Assembly (NCBI GenBank): GCA_021325215.1
Contig: JAJPHO010000130.1
Location: forward strand, 1 to 33,558
DNA length: 33,558 nucleotides
Source of the DNA: Alphaproteobacteria bacterium
GTDB taxonomy: Bacteria > Pseudomonadota > Alphaproteobacteria > Rhodospirillales > Magnetospirillaceae
Direction of reading: 5' to 3'
Part shown: positions 25,391 to 31,672 of the stretch, piece after piece
Layout of the letters: every line of letters begins with the position of its first letter
Position numbering within the stretch: the first letter of the stretch is position 1
The notes under the pieces: generated by a model
The model's database searches: none
Seen by the model: only the letters and a program-made list of their open reading frames with translations
Told to the model about the DNA's origin: nothing
Translations under genes and position numbers: made by a program

Positions 25391-25912
25391 ATGTACAAGG
25401 CGTTGCTGGGGGTTGCTGTTGCCGGCCTGATGGCCGGATCGGCCATGGCGGCCGGCGTCGAGGTCAAGCGCAATGGCCCGCCGGAGGCGATGTTCGCCGA
25501 ATCGATCTGGGCCGGCGACACGCTGTATGTGTCGGGCTTCCTGTCCGATCCCGATGTCCCCGCCGACAAGGAAAAGGGTACGCCGCCGGCCTGGACCAGC
25601 GACACCAAGACCCAAGCCGTCAACATCCTGCAGAAGATCGACAAGACCCTGAAGGAGCAGGGGCTGAGCGGTCTCGGCGACGTGGTGCAGCTCGAAGCCT
25701 TCCTGGCCGGCGATCCGGCCAAGGGCGACGCCATGGATTTCGCCGGCTGGAACGTCGCCTATAAGCAGTTCTTCGGCAGCGCGGACCAGCCCAACAAGCC
25801 GGTGCGCGCCACCGTGCAGGTCGCCAAGCTGGCGGCACCCGGCGCCATGATCGAGATCATGGTCACCGCCGTGCGTCCCAAGGACGCCAAGGGCGCCGCC
25901 AAGAAGAAGTGA
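25391..25912 (+). CDS. exported RidA/YjgF-family protein
   Basis: A 173-residue protein with a Sec signal peptide (MYKALLGVAVAGLMAGSAMA) followed by a complete RidA domain: LYVSGFLSD, TQAVNILQKIDKTLKEQGL, and the family's catalytic-type Arg R139 in KPVRATVQVAKL with E155 in MIEIMVTAV. Cytoplasmic RidA deaminates reactive enamines and imines; with these residues kept, the exported form may act similarly in the periplasm, but this is inference. The C-terminus has a lysine-rich tail (PKDAKGAAKKK). GAGGAG precedes the ATG. Divergent from the MarR gene by 110 bp. Confidence 0.88.
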   Translation: MYKALLGVAVAGLMAGSAMAAGVEVKRNGPPEAMFAESIWAGDTLYVSGFLSDPDVPADKEKGTPPAWTSDTKTQAVNILQKIDKTLKEQGLSGLGDVVQLEAFLAGDPAKGDAMDFAGWNVAYKQFFGSADQPNKPVRATVQVAKLAAPGAMIEIMVTAVRPKDAKGAAKKK

Positions 25913-25920
25913 GCAATGCC

Positions 25921-25946
25921 GCGCCCGGGGGCTAATCCCCGGGCGC
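25921..25946. terminator. bidirectional-type hairpin between ridA-like and LysR genes
   Basis: A perfect 10-bp stem (GCGCCCGGGG at 25921-25930 with CCCCGGGCGC at 25937-25946) and a 6-base loop, starting 8 bp after the RidA stop. The LysR stop codon (25932-25934, minus strand) lies in the loop, so the last LysR codons form one arm. There is no T run, so intrinsic termination is probable but not certain. Confidence 0.65.
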
Positions 25947-26831
25947 GATCTTCTCGCGGACCAGCGCGATGAAGGCGCGCAGCTTGGCCGGCACGTGGCG
26001 CCGGCTGGGGTAATAGAGCGAGATGCCGTTTTCCGTCGGGGTCCAATCCTCCAGCACGGCTGCCAGTTTCCCGGCCTCGATATAAGGCCGGGCGTTATGT
26101 TCGGACATATAGGTCAGACCCCACCCCGCGATCGCCGCCTGGATCATCAGGCTGCCTTCGTCGAGGGTCAGCGTGCCGTGCGCGTCGATCTCGATCGTTT
26201 CGCCATGCCGTTCGAATTCCCAGCGATAGATCTTGCCGCTGCCCAGGCGGGCGCGGATGCATTGATGGCTGGCCAGCTCGGCCGGCGAGTCCGGCTTTCC
26301 ATGCTGCGCGAAATAGCCGGGTGACCCGACCACCACGAAGCGCGTGCGCCGCGTGACCGGCACGGCGATCATGTCGGGCGGCACCAGATCGGTCGGGCGG
26401 ATGCCGGCATCGAAGCCGCGGCCGATCACGTCGATCAGGGCATTGTCGCCGGCGATCTCGATCCCGGCCTTGGGATAGCGCCGCAGATAGTCCAGCACCA
26501 GCGGTTCGAGGATCATGCGGGCGGCGCCGGGCGCCATGTTCAGGCGCAGAACGCCGGAAGGTTCGGTGCGGTGTTCGTCGATCTGTTCCACCGCCGCGCG
26601 GATCGCCGCCAGGGCCGGGGCGATCTCGGCGACGAATTGCTCGCCCGCCTGGGATAAAGCGACGCTGCGGGTGGTGCGGTTGAACAGCCGCACGCCGAGC
26701 CGGGCTTCCAGCGCCGATACCGCATGGCTCAGCGCCGAGGACGACATGCCGAGTTCCCGTGCGGCAGCCCGGAAGCCGCCGAGGCGGGCCACCCCCACCA
26801 CGGCTTCGAGTTCGACCTGGCTGGGCATCAT
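25932..26831 (-). CDS. LysR-family transcriptional regulator
   Basis: A 299-residue regulator. The N-terminal helix-turn-helix (VELEAVVGVARLGGFRAAARELGMSSSALSHAVSALEARLGVRLFNRTTRSVALSQAG) is canonical LysR. The C-terminal part is the substrate-binding domain (GVLRLNMAPGAARMILEPLVLDYLRRYP, GFDAGIRP, ARLGSGKIYRWEFERHGE). It is closest in style to the AaeR/DsdC-like group that controls single neighbouring enzymes. The start is one of two adjacent ATG codons, 26831 or 26828. It is divergent from an aldehyde dehydrogenase, with an ATCAA-N11-TTGAT operator candidate in the gap. Confidence 0.94.
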   Translation of the reverse strand: MMPSQVELEAVVGVARLGGFRAAARELGMSSSALSHAVSALEARLGVRLFNRTTRSVALSQAGEQFVAEIAPALAAIRAAVEQIDEHRTEPSGVLRLNMAPGAARMILEPLVLDYLRRYPKAGIEIAGDNALIDVIGRGFDAGIRPTDLVPPDMIAVPVTRRTRFVVVGSPGYFAQHGKPDSPAELASHQCIRARLGSGKIYRWEFERHGETIEIDAHGTLTLDEGSLMIQAAIAGWGLTYMSEHNARPYIEAGKLAAVLEDWTPTENGISLYYPSRRHVPAKLRAFIALVREKIAPGD

Positions 26832-26846
26832 TGCGCGATTTCCTGC

Positions 26847-26867
26847 ATCAAGCTGTGCACAATTGAT
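26847..26867. promoter_or_regulatory. putative LysR operator
   Basis: ATCAA (26847-26851), 11 bp, TTGAT (26863-26867): a perfect inverted repeat containing the T-N11-A pattern typical of LysR-type binding sites, in the 96-bp gap between the LysR gene and the aldehyde dehydrogenase. It is flanked by the near-identical elements ATTGCGCGAT (from 26830) and ATTCGCGCGAT (from 26873). The repeat is observed; its use by this LysR is inferred. Confidence 0.6.
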
Positions 26868-26927
26868 ACGCTTATTCGCGCGATGTGGCGAGTTTATATC
26901 CAGGGCTCCCAGACAGGAGTCTCTCCC

Positions 26928-28316
26928 ATGCGTATCATCGACCGGATCTATATCGACGGTCAGTTCGTCACGCCACACGGCAGCGAGCTCGGCGATCTGT
27001 TCAACCCCACCACCGAGCAGCGCATCGCCCGCGTGCGGCTGGCCGATGCCGAAGATGCTCGTGCCGCGGTCGCCGCGGCCAGGCGCGCGCTTCCCATCCT
27101 GGCGAGCACCAGCAAGGAAGAACGTATCGCGATGCTGCGGCGCCTGCACGATGCCGTGGCGGCGCGCTCGGACTCCTTGGCGGCGACGATGGCCGAGGAA
27201 TATGGCGCGCCGGCTTATTTCGTCGCGGCTTCGGTCCAGCGGGCCGCCACCGTGTTTCTCGACGCCGCCGAAACCCTCAAGGCCTTTTCGTTCGAGCAGA
27301 CCATCGGCCGCGCCCAGGTGACATTGATGCCGCTCGGCGTGGTGGCGGCGATCACGCCGTGGAACAGCAATTGCGGCTTCATCTGCGGCAAGCTGGCGGC
27401 GGCTCTGGCGGCCGGCTGTCCGATCGTCATCAAGCCGAGCGAGATGAGCGCCCTGCAGACCGACGCGGTCACTGAAGCGCTGCATGAAGCCGGCCTGCCG
27501 CCGGGCTTCTTCAACATCGTCACCGGCACCGGTCCGGTGGTCGGGGCGGAGCTCAGTGCCCATCCGGACGTCGCCAAGGTCAGCTTCACCGGCTCGACCG
27601 CGACCGGGCGGGCGATCCTGCGGGCGGCTTCCGAGAGCTTCAAGCGCGTCACGCTGGAACTGGGCGGCAAGGGTCCGTCGCTGATCCTGGCCGACGCCGA
27701 TCTCGGCCAGGCGGCTAAAATCGCCGCCGGAGCCGGCCTGATGAATAGCGGCCAGGCCTGCGTCGCCGGCACCCGCATCCTCGTGCCGCGCGCCAAACTG
27801 GACGAATTCCTGCCGTTGCTGACGGCGGCGGTGGCGGCCGTCGATGTCGGGCCGATGGTCAGCCGCAAGCAGTGGGACCGCGTGCAGGGCTATATCCGCC
27901 TCGGCCGGGAAGAGGGCGCCGAGATCCTGACCGGCGGCGAAGGCCGCCCGGAGGGGAGGGCGCATGGCTGGTTCGTCCGCCCGACCGTCTTCACCGGCGT
28001 GCGCAACGACATGCGTATCGCCCGCGAGGAGATCTTCGGTCCGGTGCTGTCGGTGATCGTCTATGACGACGAAGAGGAAGCGATCGCCATCGCCAACGAC
28101 ACCGCCTATGGATTGCAGGCTTATGTGATGAGCGGCAATGCCGATCACGCCCGCGCCGTCGCCGCCCGGCTGGATAGCGGGCGGGTGGTGATCAACGGCG
28201 CCGGGCATGAGCCGATGGCGCCGTTCGGCGGGTTCAAGCAGTCCGGCATCGGCCGCGAATTCGGCCATTACGGGCTGATGGCTCACTTGGAGCCCAAGGC
28301 CGTGATCCGGCCTTAG
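26928..28316 (+). CDS. NAD(P)-dependent aldehyde dehydrogenase, short linker form
   Basis: A 462-residue ALDH. Visible: TPWNSNCGFICGKLAAALAAG, VIKPSEMS (cofactor Lys), FTGSTATGR, the general base E244 in LELGGKGP, the nucleophile C278 in NSGQACVAGTR, EEIFGPVLSV and GGFKQSGIGREFGHYG. The aldehyde substrate is not predictable. Around residues 304-309 (AAVDVGPMVSRKQ) it lacks about 10 residues: the family normally has a VGDPxDPxTxIGP stretch. The ATG at 26928 has AGGAG 9 bases upstream. Divergent from, and presumably regulated by, the LysR gene. Its stop overlaps the convergent GST gene by 4 bp (TTAG). Confidence 0.92.
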   Translation: MRIIDRIYIDGQFVTPHGSELGDLFNPTTEQRIARVRLADAEDARAAVAAARRALPILASTSKEERIAMLRRLHDAVAARSDSLAATMAEEYGAPAYFVAASVQRAATVFLDAAETLKAFSFEQTIGRAQVTLMPLGVVAAITPWNSNCGFICGKLAAALAAGCPIVIKPSEMSALQTDAVTEALHEAGLPPGFFNIVTGTGPVVGAELSAHPDVAKVSFTGSTATGRAILRAASESFKRVTLELGGKGPSLILADADLGQAAKIAAGAGLMNSGQACVAGTRILVPRAKLDEFLPLLTAAVAAVDVGPMVSRKQWDRVQGYIRLGREEGAEILTGGEGRPEGRAHGWFVRPTVFTGVRNDMRIAREEIFGPVLSVIVYDDEEEAIAIANDTAYGLQAYVMSGNADHARAVAARLDSGRVVINGAGHEPMAPFGGFKQSGIGREFGHYGLMAHLEPKAVIRP

Positions 28317-28996
28317 TCGTTGACGACCTGGTCCAGCGACGCGCCGATCTGGCCGCCGCAATAAGCGTCCTTGCCATATCGGGTATCGGAGGCTTCGGCC
28401 AGCTTCGACAAGGCCGGAGTCTCCCACAGGCGGCGGGCCAGTTCGGCGGTACGCGGCGCTTCGGCGTCGAGCATTTTCCCGATGGCCGGGAATTTATCGC
28501 GCAGCGTCGACCACAGGGTTGCGGCGACGATGTCGGCGATGCCCGCTTCCTGGCGGCCGAACCGATATTCGTCCTGTTTCGGCGCGAGACTTTCGAAGAT
28601 CGCCATCCAGCGCTTGAGGCGGGGCTCGAAATCCTGCCACTTTTTCGGCGTCCACATCTCGCGGCCGCCCTCCAGGGTGATTTCGTCGATCAGGTCGTTG
28701 GCGTCATTGACGGTCTTCAGCGTCAGCGCCCTTCCCTCGGGCGAGCCGGGCAGCAGGCCGAGGGTTTCGCCGAGATAGAAGGCGATGGCCGGCATCTGCG
28801 CGATGGCGAAGCCGGTCTCCTCGACGATCAGCATCGGCGGTCCCATGAACGGAACCGGCTGTTGATCGGGCGGGGAGCAGGTCAGGTCGGAGACATTGTC
28901 GGTTTCTTTCCAGCCCTTGCCGGCATGAGCCAGGATGGCGCGAATGAACTGGCCGCGGAACGGCACCGGCCAATAGCACAGGATGTAGTCCGACAT
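28313..28996 (-). CDS. glutathione S-transferase-like protein
   Basis: A 227-residue protein with a thioredoxin-like N-terminal half (MSDYILCYWPVPFRGQFIRAILAHAG; then VPFMGPPMLIVEETGFAIAQMPAIAFYLGETLGLLP) and an all-helical C-terminal half. The order fits a GST. The serine that binds the glutathione gamma-glutamyl group in most GSTs (QSxAI) is replaced: here the sequence is AQMPAI, so glutathione binding may be altered. GAGGAG precedes the ATG. It starts 11 bp after radC, so it is in a radC-GST transcript. Confidence 0.85.
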   Translation of the reverse strand: MSDYILCYWPVPFRGQFIRAILAHAGKGWKETDNVSDLTCSPPDQQPVPFMGPPMLIVEETGFAIAQMPAIAFYLGETLGLLPGSPEGRALTLKTVNDANDLIDEITLEGGREMWTPKKWQDFEPRLKRWMAIFESLAPKQDEYRFGRQEAGIADIVAATLWSTLRDKFPAIGKMLDAEAPRTAELARRLWETPALSKLAEASDTRYGKDAYCGGQIGASLDQVVND

Positions 28997-29007
28997 GGAG
29001 GCTCCTC

Positions 29008-29715
29008 TCAACCCATCAATCCGGCGCTCCGCAGGCTGGCATGGCCGGTTCGCCCGACGATCAGATGGTCGTGCAGCGTGACGCCGATGGCTTTCAACGC
29101 CTCGGCCACCTTGCGGGTTGCCTCGATGTCGGCGGCGGAGGGGGCTGGATCGCCTGACGGGTGATTATGCACCATGATCACCGCCGTCGCGTTCAGTTCC
29201 AGGGCGCGGCGGGCCACTTCGCGCGGATAGATCGGCGCGTGGTCGACGGTGCCTTCGCCCTGCGTTTCGCCGGCGATGACCGCGTTCTTGCGGTCCAGGA
29301 ATAGGACATGCAGTCGCTCGCGCGGCAGATGGGCCAGATTGACGCGACAATAATCGACCAGCCGCTCCCAGCTATTGATCACCGGGCGGTCGAAGATCTC
29401 GGTCTTGGCCAGCCGCCTGCCGGCGGCTTCGATCAGTTTCAGGGTGGCGGCGGCGTTTTCCTTCAGCCCCTCTACGTCGGTCAAGGCGGAGATATCGGCA
29501 TTCAGCACCGCCGCGAATCCGCCGAAGCGGGCCAGCAGGCGCTTGGCCAGCGGCTTGGTGTCTATCCTGGGAATGGCCAGGAACAGAATCAGTTCGAGCA
29601 GTTCATAATCGGGCAGCGCTTCCGCACCGCCTTCCAGGAAACGCTGGCGCAGCCTTTCCCGGTGGCCGTGATAATGCGGCGTCTCTTCGTTCACCGTCAC
29701 CCTCATCTTTCTCAT
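29008..29715 (-). CDS. radC: RadC/UPF0758 JAB-domain protein
   Basis: A 235-residue protein with an N-terminal helix-hairpin-helix-like part (HRERLRQRFLEGGAEALPDYELLELILFLAIPRIDTKPLAKRLL...LTDVEGL) and a C-terminal JAB/MPN+ domain. The metal motif is complete: HNHPSGDPAPSAAD, i.e. HxHPSGDPxPSxxD, after a conserved Glu in AGETQGEGT. Despite the gene name it is not shown to be a DNA-repair enzyme; the JAB domain suggests a zinc peptidase or nuclease. The start is uncertain between ATG 29715 and ATG 29706. The GST gene follows 11 bp later. Confidence 0.92.
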   Translation of the reverse strand: MRKMRVTVNEETPHYHGHRERLRQRFLEGGAEALPDYELLELILFLAIPRIDTKPLAKRLLARFGGFAAVLNADISALTDVEGLKENAAATLKLIEAAGRRLAKTEIFDRPVINSWERLVDYCRVNLAHLPRERLHVLFLDRKNAVIAGETQGEGTVDHAPIYPREVARRALELNATAVIMVHNHPSGDPAPSAADIEATRKVAEALKAIGVTLHDHLIVGRTGHASLRSAGLMG

Positions 29716-29787
29716 CCGCAGGGTAGCTGGAATATGCTCCGGCGCGTAGCCATATGGTTTCGGCAACCGAGGGAGGTAAAAACCGGC

Positions 29788-30441
29788 ATGTTCAAGATGT
29801 ATGGATTCTGGCGGTCGGCCGCCGCGTTCCGGGTCCGCTGCGCCCTGAATTTGAAGAGCCTGGCCTATGAGGAGATCATGATCGACCTGGATGCGGGCGA
29901 GCAGAATGCCCCGGCTTACCAGGCGATCAATCCCAGCATGTCGGTGCCCGCCTTGTTCGTCGACGATGGCGCGCCCCTGACGCAATCGATCGCTATCCTG
30001 GAATATCTGGAAGAACGGCACCCCACGCCGGCGCTCCTGCCCGAAGACCCTCGCGAGCGTGCCCGGGTTCGCGCGATCGCGCTGCTGTTCGCCGCCGATC
30101 ATCATCCTTTGATCGTTCCGCGCATTCGCCGCTACCTGACCGAGAAATTGGGCGTCGACACCGAGCGCCGCACCGACTGGATCGTCCATTGGTTCCGCGA
30201 AGGACTGGTCCAGGCGGAGGCGCGTCTGAAGGACGATCCCGCCACGGGGCGCTTCTGTCACGGCGACAGGCCGACCATCGCCGATCTGTGCCTGATCAGC
30301 CAGGTCATGGGCGCCAAAGGCTTTCAGGTGAAGATCGAGGAATGGCCGACAATCGATCGCATCGCCAGGGCCATTCTCGAACTCGACGCGGTCGCTTCGG
30401 CCGTTCCCCTCCGCCAGCCGGGCGCGCCGGCGTCGCATTGA
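29788..30441 (+). CDS. zeta-class-like glutathione S-transferase
   Basis: A 217-residue GST. The N-terminal motif SAAAFRVRCALNLK is a variant of the zeta SSCSxRVR motif; the first, likely catalytic, serine (S10) is kept but the Cys is Ala. NPSMSVPALFVDDG and TQSIAILEYLEERHP supply the cis-Pro and the glutathione-binding Ser. Zeta GSTs are maleylacetoacetate or maleylpyruvate isomerases, but there are no tyrosine or gentisate pathway genes nearby, so it may instead be a stress or dehalogenating enzyme. GGGAGG precedes the ATG. Divergent from radC by 72 bp. It ends near the convergent OhrR gene. Confidence 0.88.
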   Translation: MFKMYGFWRSAAAFRVRCALNLKSLAYEEIMIDLDAGEQNAPAYQAINPSMSVPALFVDDGAPLTQSIAILEYLEERHPTPALLPEDPRERARVRAIALLFAADHHPLIVPRIRRYLTEKLGVDTERRTDWIVHWFREGLVQAEARLKDDPATGRFCHGDRPTIADLCLISQVMGAKGFQVKIEEWPTIDRIARAILELDAVASAVPLRQPGAPASH

Positions 30442-30458
30442 TCACCGGGTATTGATCA
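30439..30458. repeat. short stop-codon hairpin between convergent genes
   Basis: TGATCA at 30439-30444 and again at 30453-30458 can pair as a 6-bp stem with an 8-base loop. The first copy holds the GST stop codon and the second, on the minus strand, the stop codon of the OhrR-type gene. There is no T run; at most a weak shared terminator. Confidence 0.4.
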
Positions 30459-30908
30459 TTCCTTGGCGGCCTCGGCCAGATTGTCGCGCAAGCGCACCAC
30501 CGCCTTCTGCAAAGCGGCGAATTCTTCGGGCGGCAGGCCGGACGCTTTCAGCGTGATGTGGCTGAGGCCCAGGCCTTTCTCGCGCAGGGCGCGTCCCGCG
30601 TCGGTCAGGAAGATGTGGACATTGCGCTCATCGACGCTGTCGCGCTCGCGCCGCACATAGCCCATCCCCTCCAGCCGCTTCAGCATCGGGGTCATGGTGC
30701 TGGGTTCCAGGAACAGCTTCTCGCCCAGGCCCTTGACCGTCTGCCCGTCCTGCTCCCACAGCGCGATGATGCTGATATATTGCGGATAGGTCAGGCCGAG
30801 CTGCTCCAGCACCGGCTTATAGACCCGCGAATAGGCCAGGTTGGTCGAGTAGATAGCGAAGCACATGAAGTCCGCCAGGGATGGCGCTTTAGGGGGTGTT
30901 TTGCTCAT
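30456..30908 (-). CDS. OhrR-type MarR regulator (organic peroxide sensor)
   Basis: A 150-residue MarR-family repressor. The N-terminus reads ADFMCFAIYSTNLAYSRVYKPVLEQLGLTYPQYISIIALWE, which closely fits OhrR: C16 stands at the position of the peroxide-sensing cysteine, and the Tyr residues that hydrogen-bond to it (Y19 and Y26 region) are kept. The DNA-binding part follows (TVKGLGEKLFLEPSTMTPMLKRLEGMGYVRRERDSVDERNVHIFLTDAG). It is transcribed away from a GST-hydrolase pair over a 116-bp gap full of palindromes. There is no ohr gene, so the usual target is not here. Only one other Cys is absent: the protein is of the single-Cys (1-Cys) kind. Confidence 0.9.
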   Translation of the reverse strand: MSKTPPKAPSLADFMCFAIYSTNLAYSRVYKPVLEQLGLTYPQYISIIALWEQDGQTVKGLGEKLFLEPSTMTPMLKRLEGMGYVRRERDSVDERNVHIFLTDAGRALREKGLGLSHITLKASGLPPEEFAALQKAVVRLRDNLAEAAKE

Positions 30909-30923
30909 GCCGAAAAACTTATC

Positions 30924-30940
30924 ATGATAACGATTATCAT
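30924..30940. promoter_or_regulatory. palindromic operator 1 of the OhrR/GST region
   Basis: ATGATAA-CGA-TTATCAT, a perfect 7-bp inverted repeat with a 3-bp centre, 15 bp upstream of the OhrR-type start. Its core TGATAACGATTATCA also matches 14 of the 15 positions of the classical Fur 7-1-7 pattern (TGATAATNATTATCA, counting N as a match). Either the local MarR regulator or a Fur-type protein could bind. Confidence 0.65.
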
Positions 30941-30942
30941 AC

Positions 30943-30971
30943 TTGTAAGCCTGGCGCGGGTCTGATACAAG
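30943..30971 (+). promoter_or_regulatory. putative promoter of the GST-hydrolase operon
   Basis: TTGTAA (30943-30948), 17 bp, TACAAG (30966-30971), each 4 of 6 matches to sigma-70 boxes. The same bases form a perfect 7-bp inverted repeat (ACTTGTA 30941-30947, TACAAGT 30966-30972), so they may also be a protein site. Transcription would start near 30978, leaving palindrome 2 in the leader. Confidence 0.45.
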
Positions 30972-30984
30972 TCCCTCAAGTTAA

Positions 30985-31011
30985 TTATCTCAATAATGAT
31001 TATTGTGATAA
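30985..31011. promoter_or_regulatory. 27-bp palindromic operator 2 of the OhrR/GST region
   Basis: Nearly perfect palindrome centred on G30998. The inner arms are CAATAAT and ATTATTG (30991-31005); after one T-T mismatch the symmetry resumes with TTATC (30985-30989) and GATAA (31007-31011), so 12 of 13 arm positions pair. It ends 3 bases before the GGAGG of the GST gene. In position and symmetry it is a strong repressor site; bound protein would also block transcription into the GST gene. Confidence 0.7.
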
Positions 31012-31024
31012 TAAGGAGGGCAAG

Positions 31025-31660
31025 GTGAAGCTTTACGGGAATGAGATTTCTTCCGCGGTCTCGCGGGTCCGCATCGCCCTGGCCTTGAAGGGCCTGGATG
31101 TGGAGAGCCAGTCGATCGGCTTTCTCGGCGAGGGCGCCGAGAACCGTCAGCCCGGCTACCTCGCGGTCAATCCGCAGGGTCTGGTTCCCGCGCTGGTTAC
31201 CGACGAGGGCGATCTGGTCACCCAGTCGCTGGCCATCATCGAATATCTGGAAGAACTCTTCCCCGACCATCCGCTGCTGCCGTCCAACCCGGTGGACCGC
31301 GCCTGGGCCCGCGCCCTGGCGCTGTCGGTTGCTTCGGAAATCCATGCGCTGATGCCGGTCCGCGTCGCCAACCGGCTGCGCGCCAGCGGTTTCTCGGCCG
31401 ACGATATCGGCGCCTGGAACCGCCACTGGATGACCGAGGGCTTCGACGCCATCGAAGCCCGCCTGGCTTCGCGCCCGAAGACGCTTTACGCCGCCGGCGA
31501 CACGCCCTCGCTGGCCGATATCGTCCTCTTTCCGCAGGCGGTCAATGTCGAGCGCGCCGGCCTGCCGCTCGCCGACCGCTGGCCGCGCATCGCGGCGATC
31601 GTCGACAGGCTCAGCGCCATTCCCGCCTTCTCCCAGAACGCTCCCGCTATCCGCAAGTAA
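31025..31660 (+). CDS. glutathione S-transferase, zeta-like
   Basis: A 211-residue GST starting at GTG 31025 with a strong AAGGAGG site. The N-terminal region MKLYGNEISSAVSRVRIALALKGL has the Ser-x-x-x-Arg-Val-Arg pattern seen in zeta-class GSTs; NPQGLVPALVTDEGDLVTQSLAIIEYLEELFP gives the cis-Pro and glutathione-binding Ser. The C-terminal half is helical (SLADIVLFPQAVNVERAGL). First gene after the palindromic control region. A Tat-exported hydrolase follows 12 bp later. Probably conjugates or isomerises an electrophile under OhrR-type control. Which reaction is not known. Confidence 0.9.
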   Translation: MKLYGNEISSAVSRVRIALALKGLDVESQSIGFLGEGAENRQPGYLAVNPQGLVPALVTDEGDLVTQSLAIIEYLEELFPDHPLLPSNPVDRAWARALALSVASEIHALMPVRVANRLRASGFSADDIGAWNRHWMTEGFDAIEARLASRPKTLYAAGDTPSLADIVLFPQAVNVERAGLPLADRWPRIAAIVDRLSAIPAFSQNAPAIRK

Positions 31661-31672
31661 GGAAAATTCCAA

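Noticed and set aside
26832-28427. Long N-terminal extension of the LysR gene, open for 530 codons across the aldehyde dehydrogenase
   Set aside because: The LysR helix-turn-helix begins at 26831; everything upstream is antisense to a real ALDH with all its motifs.
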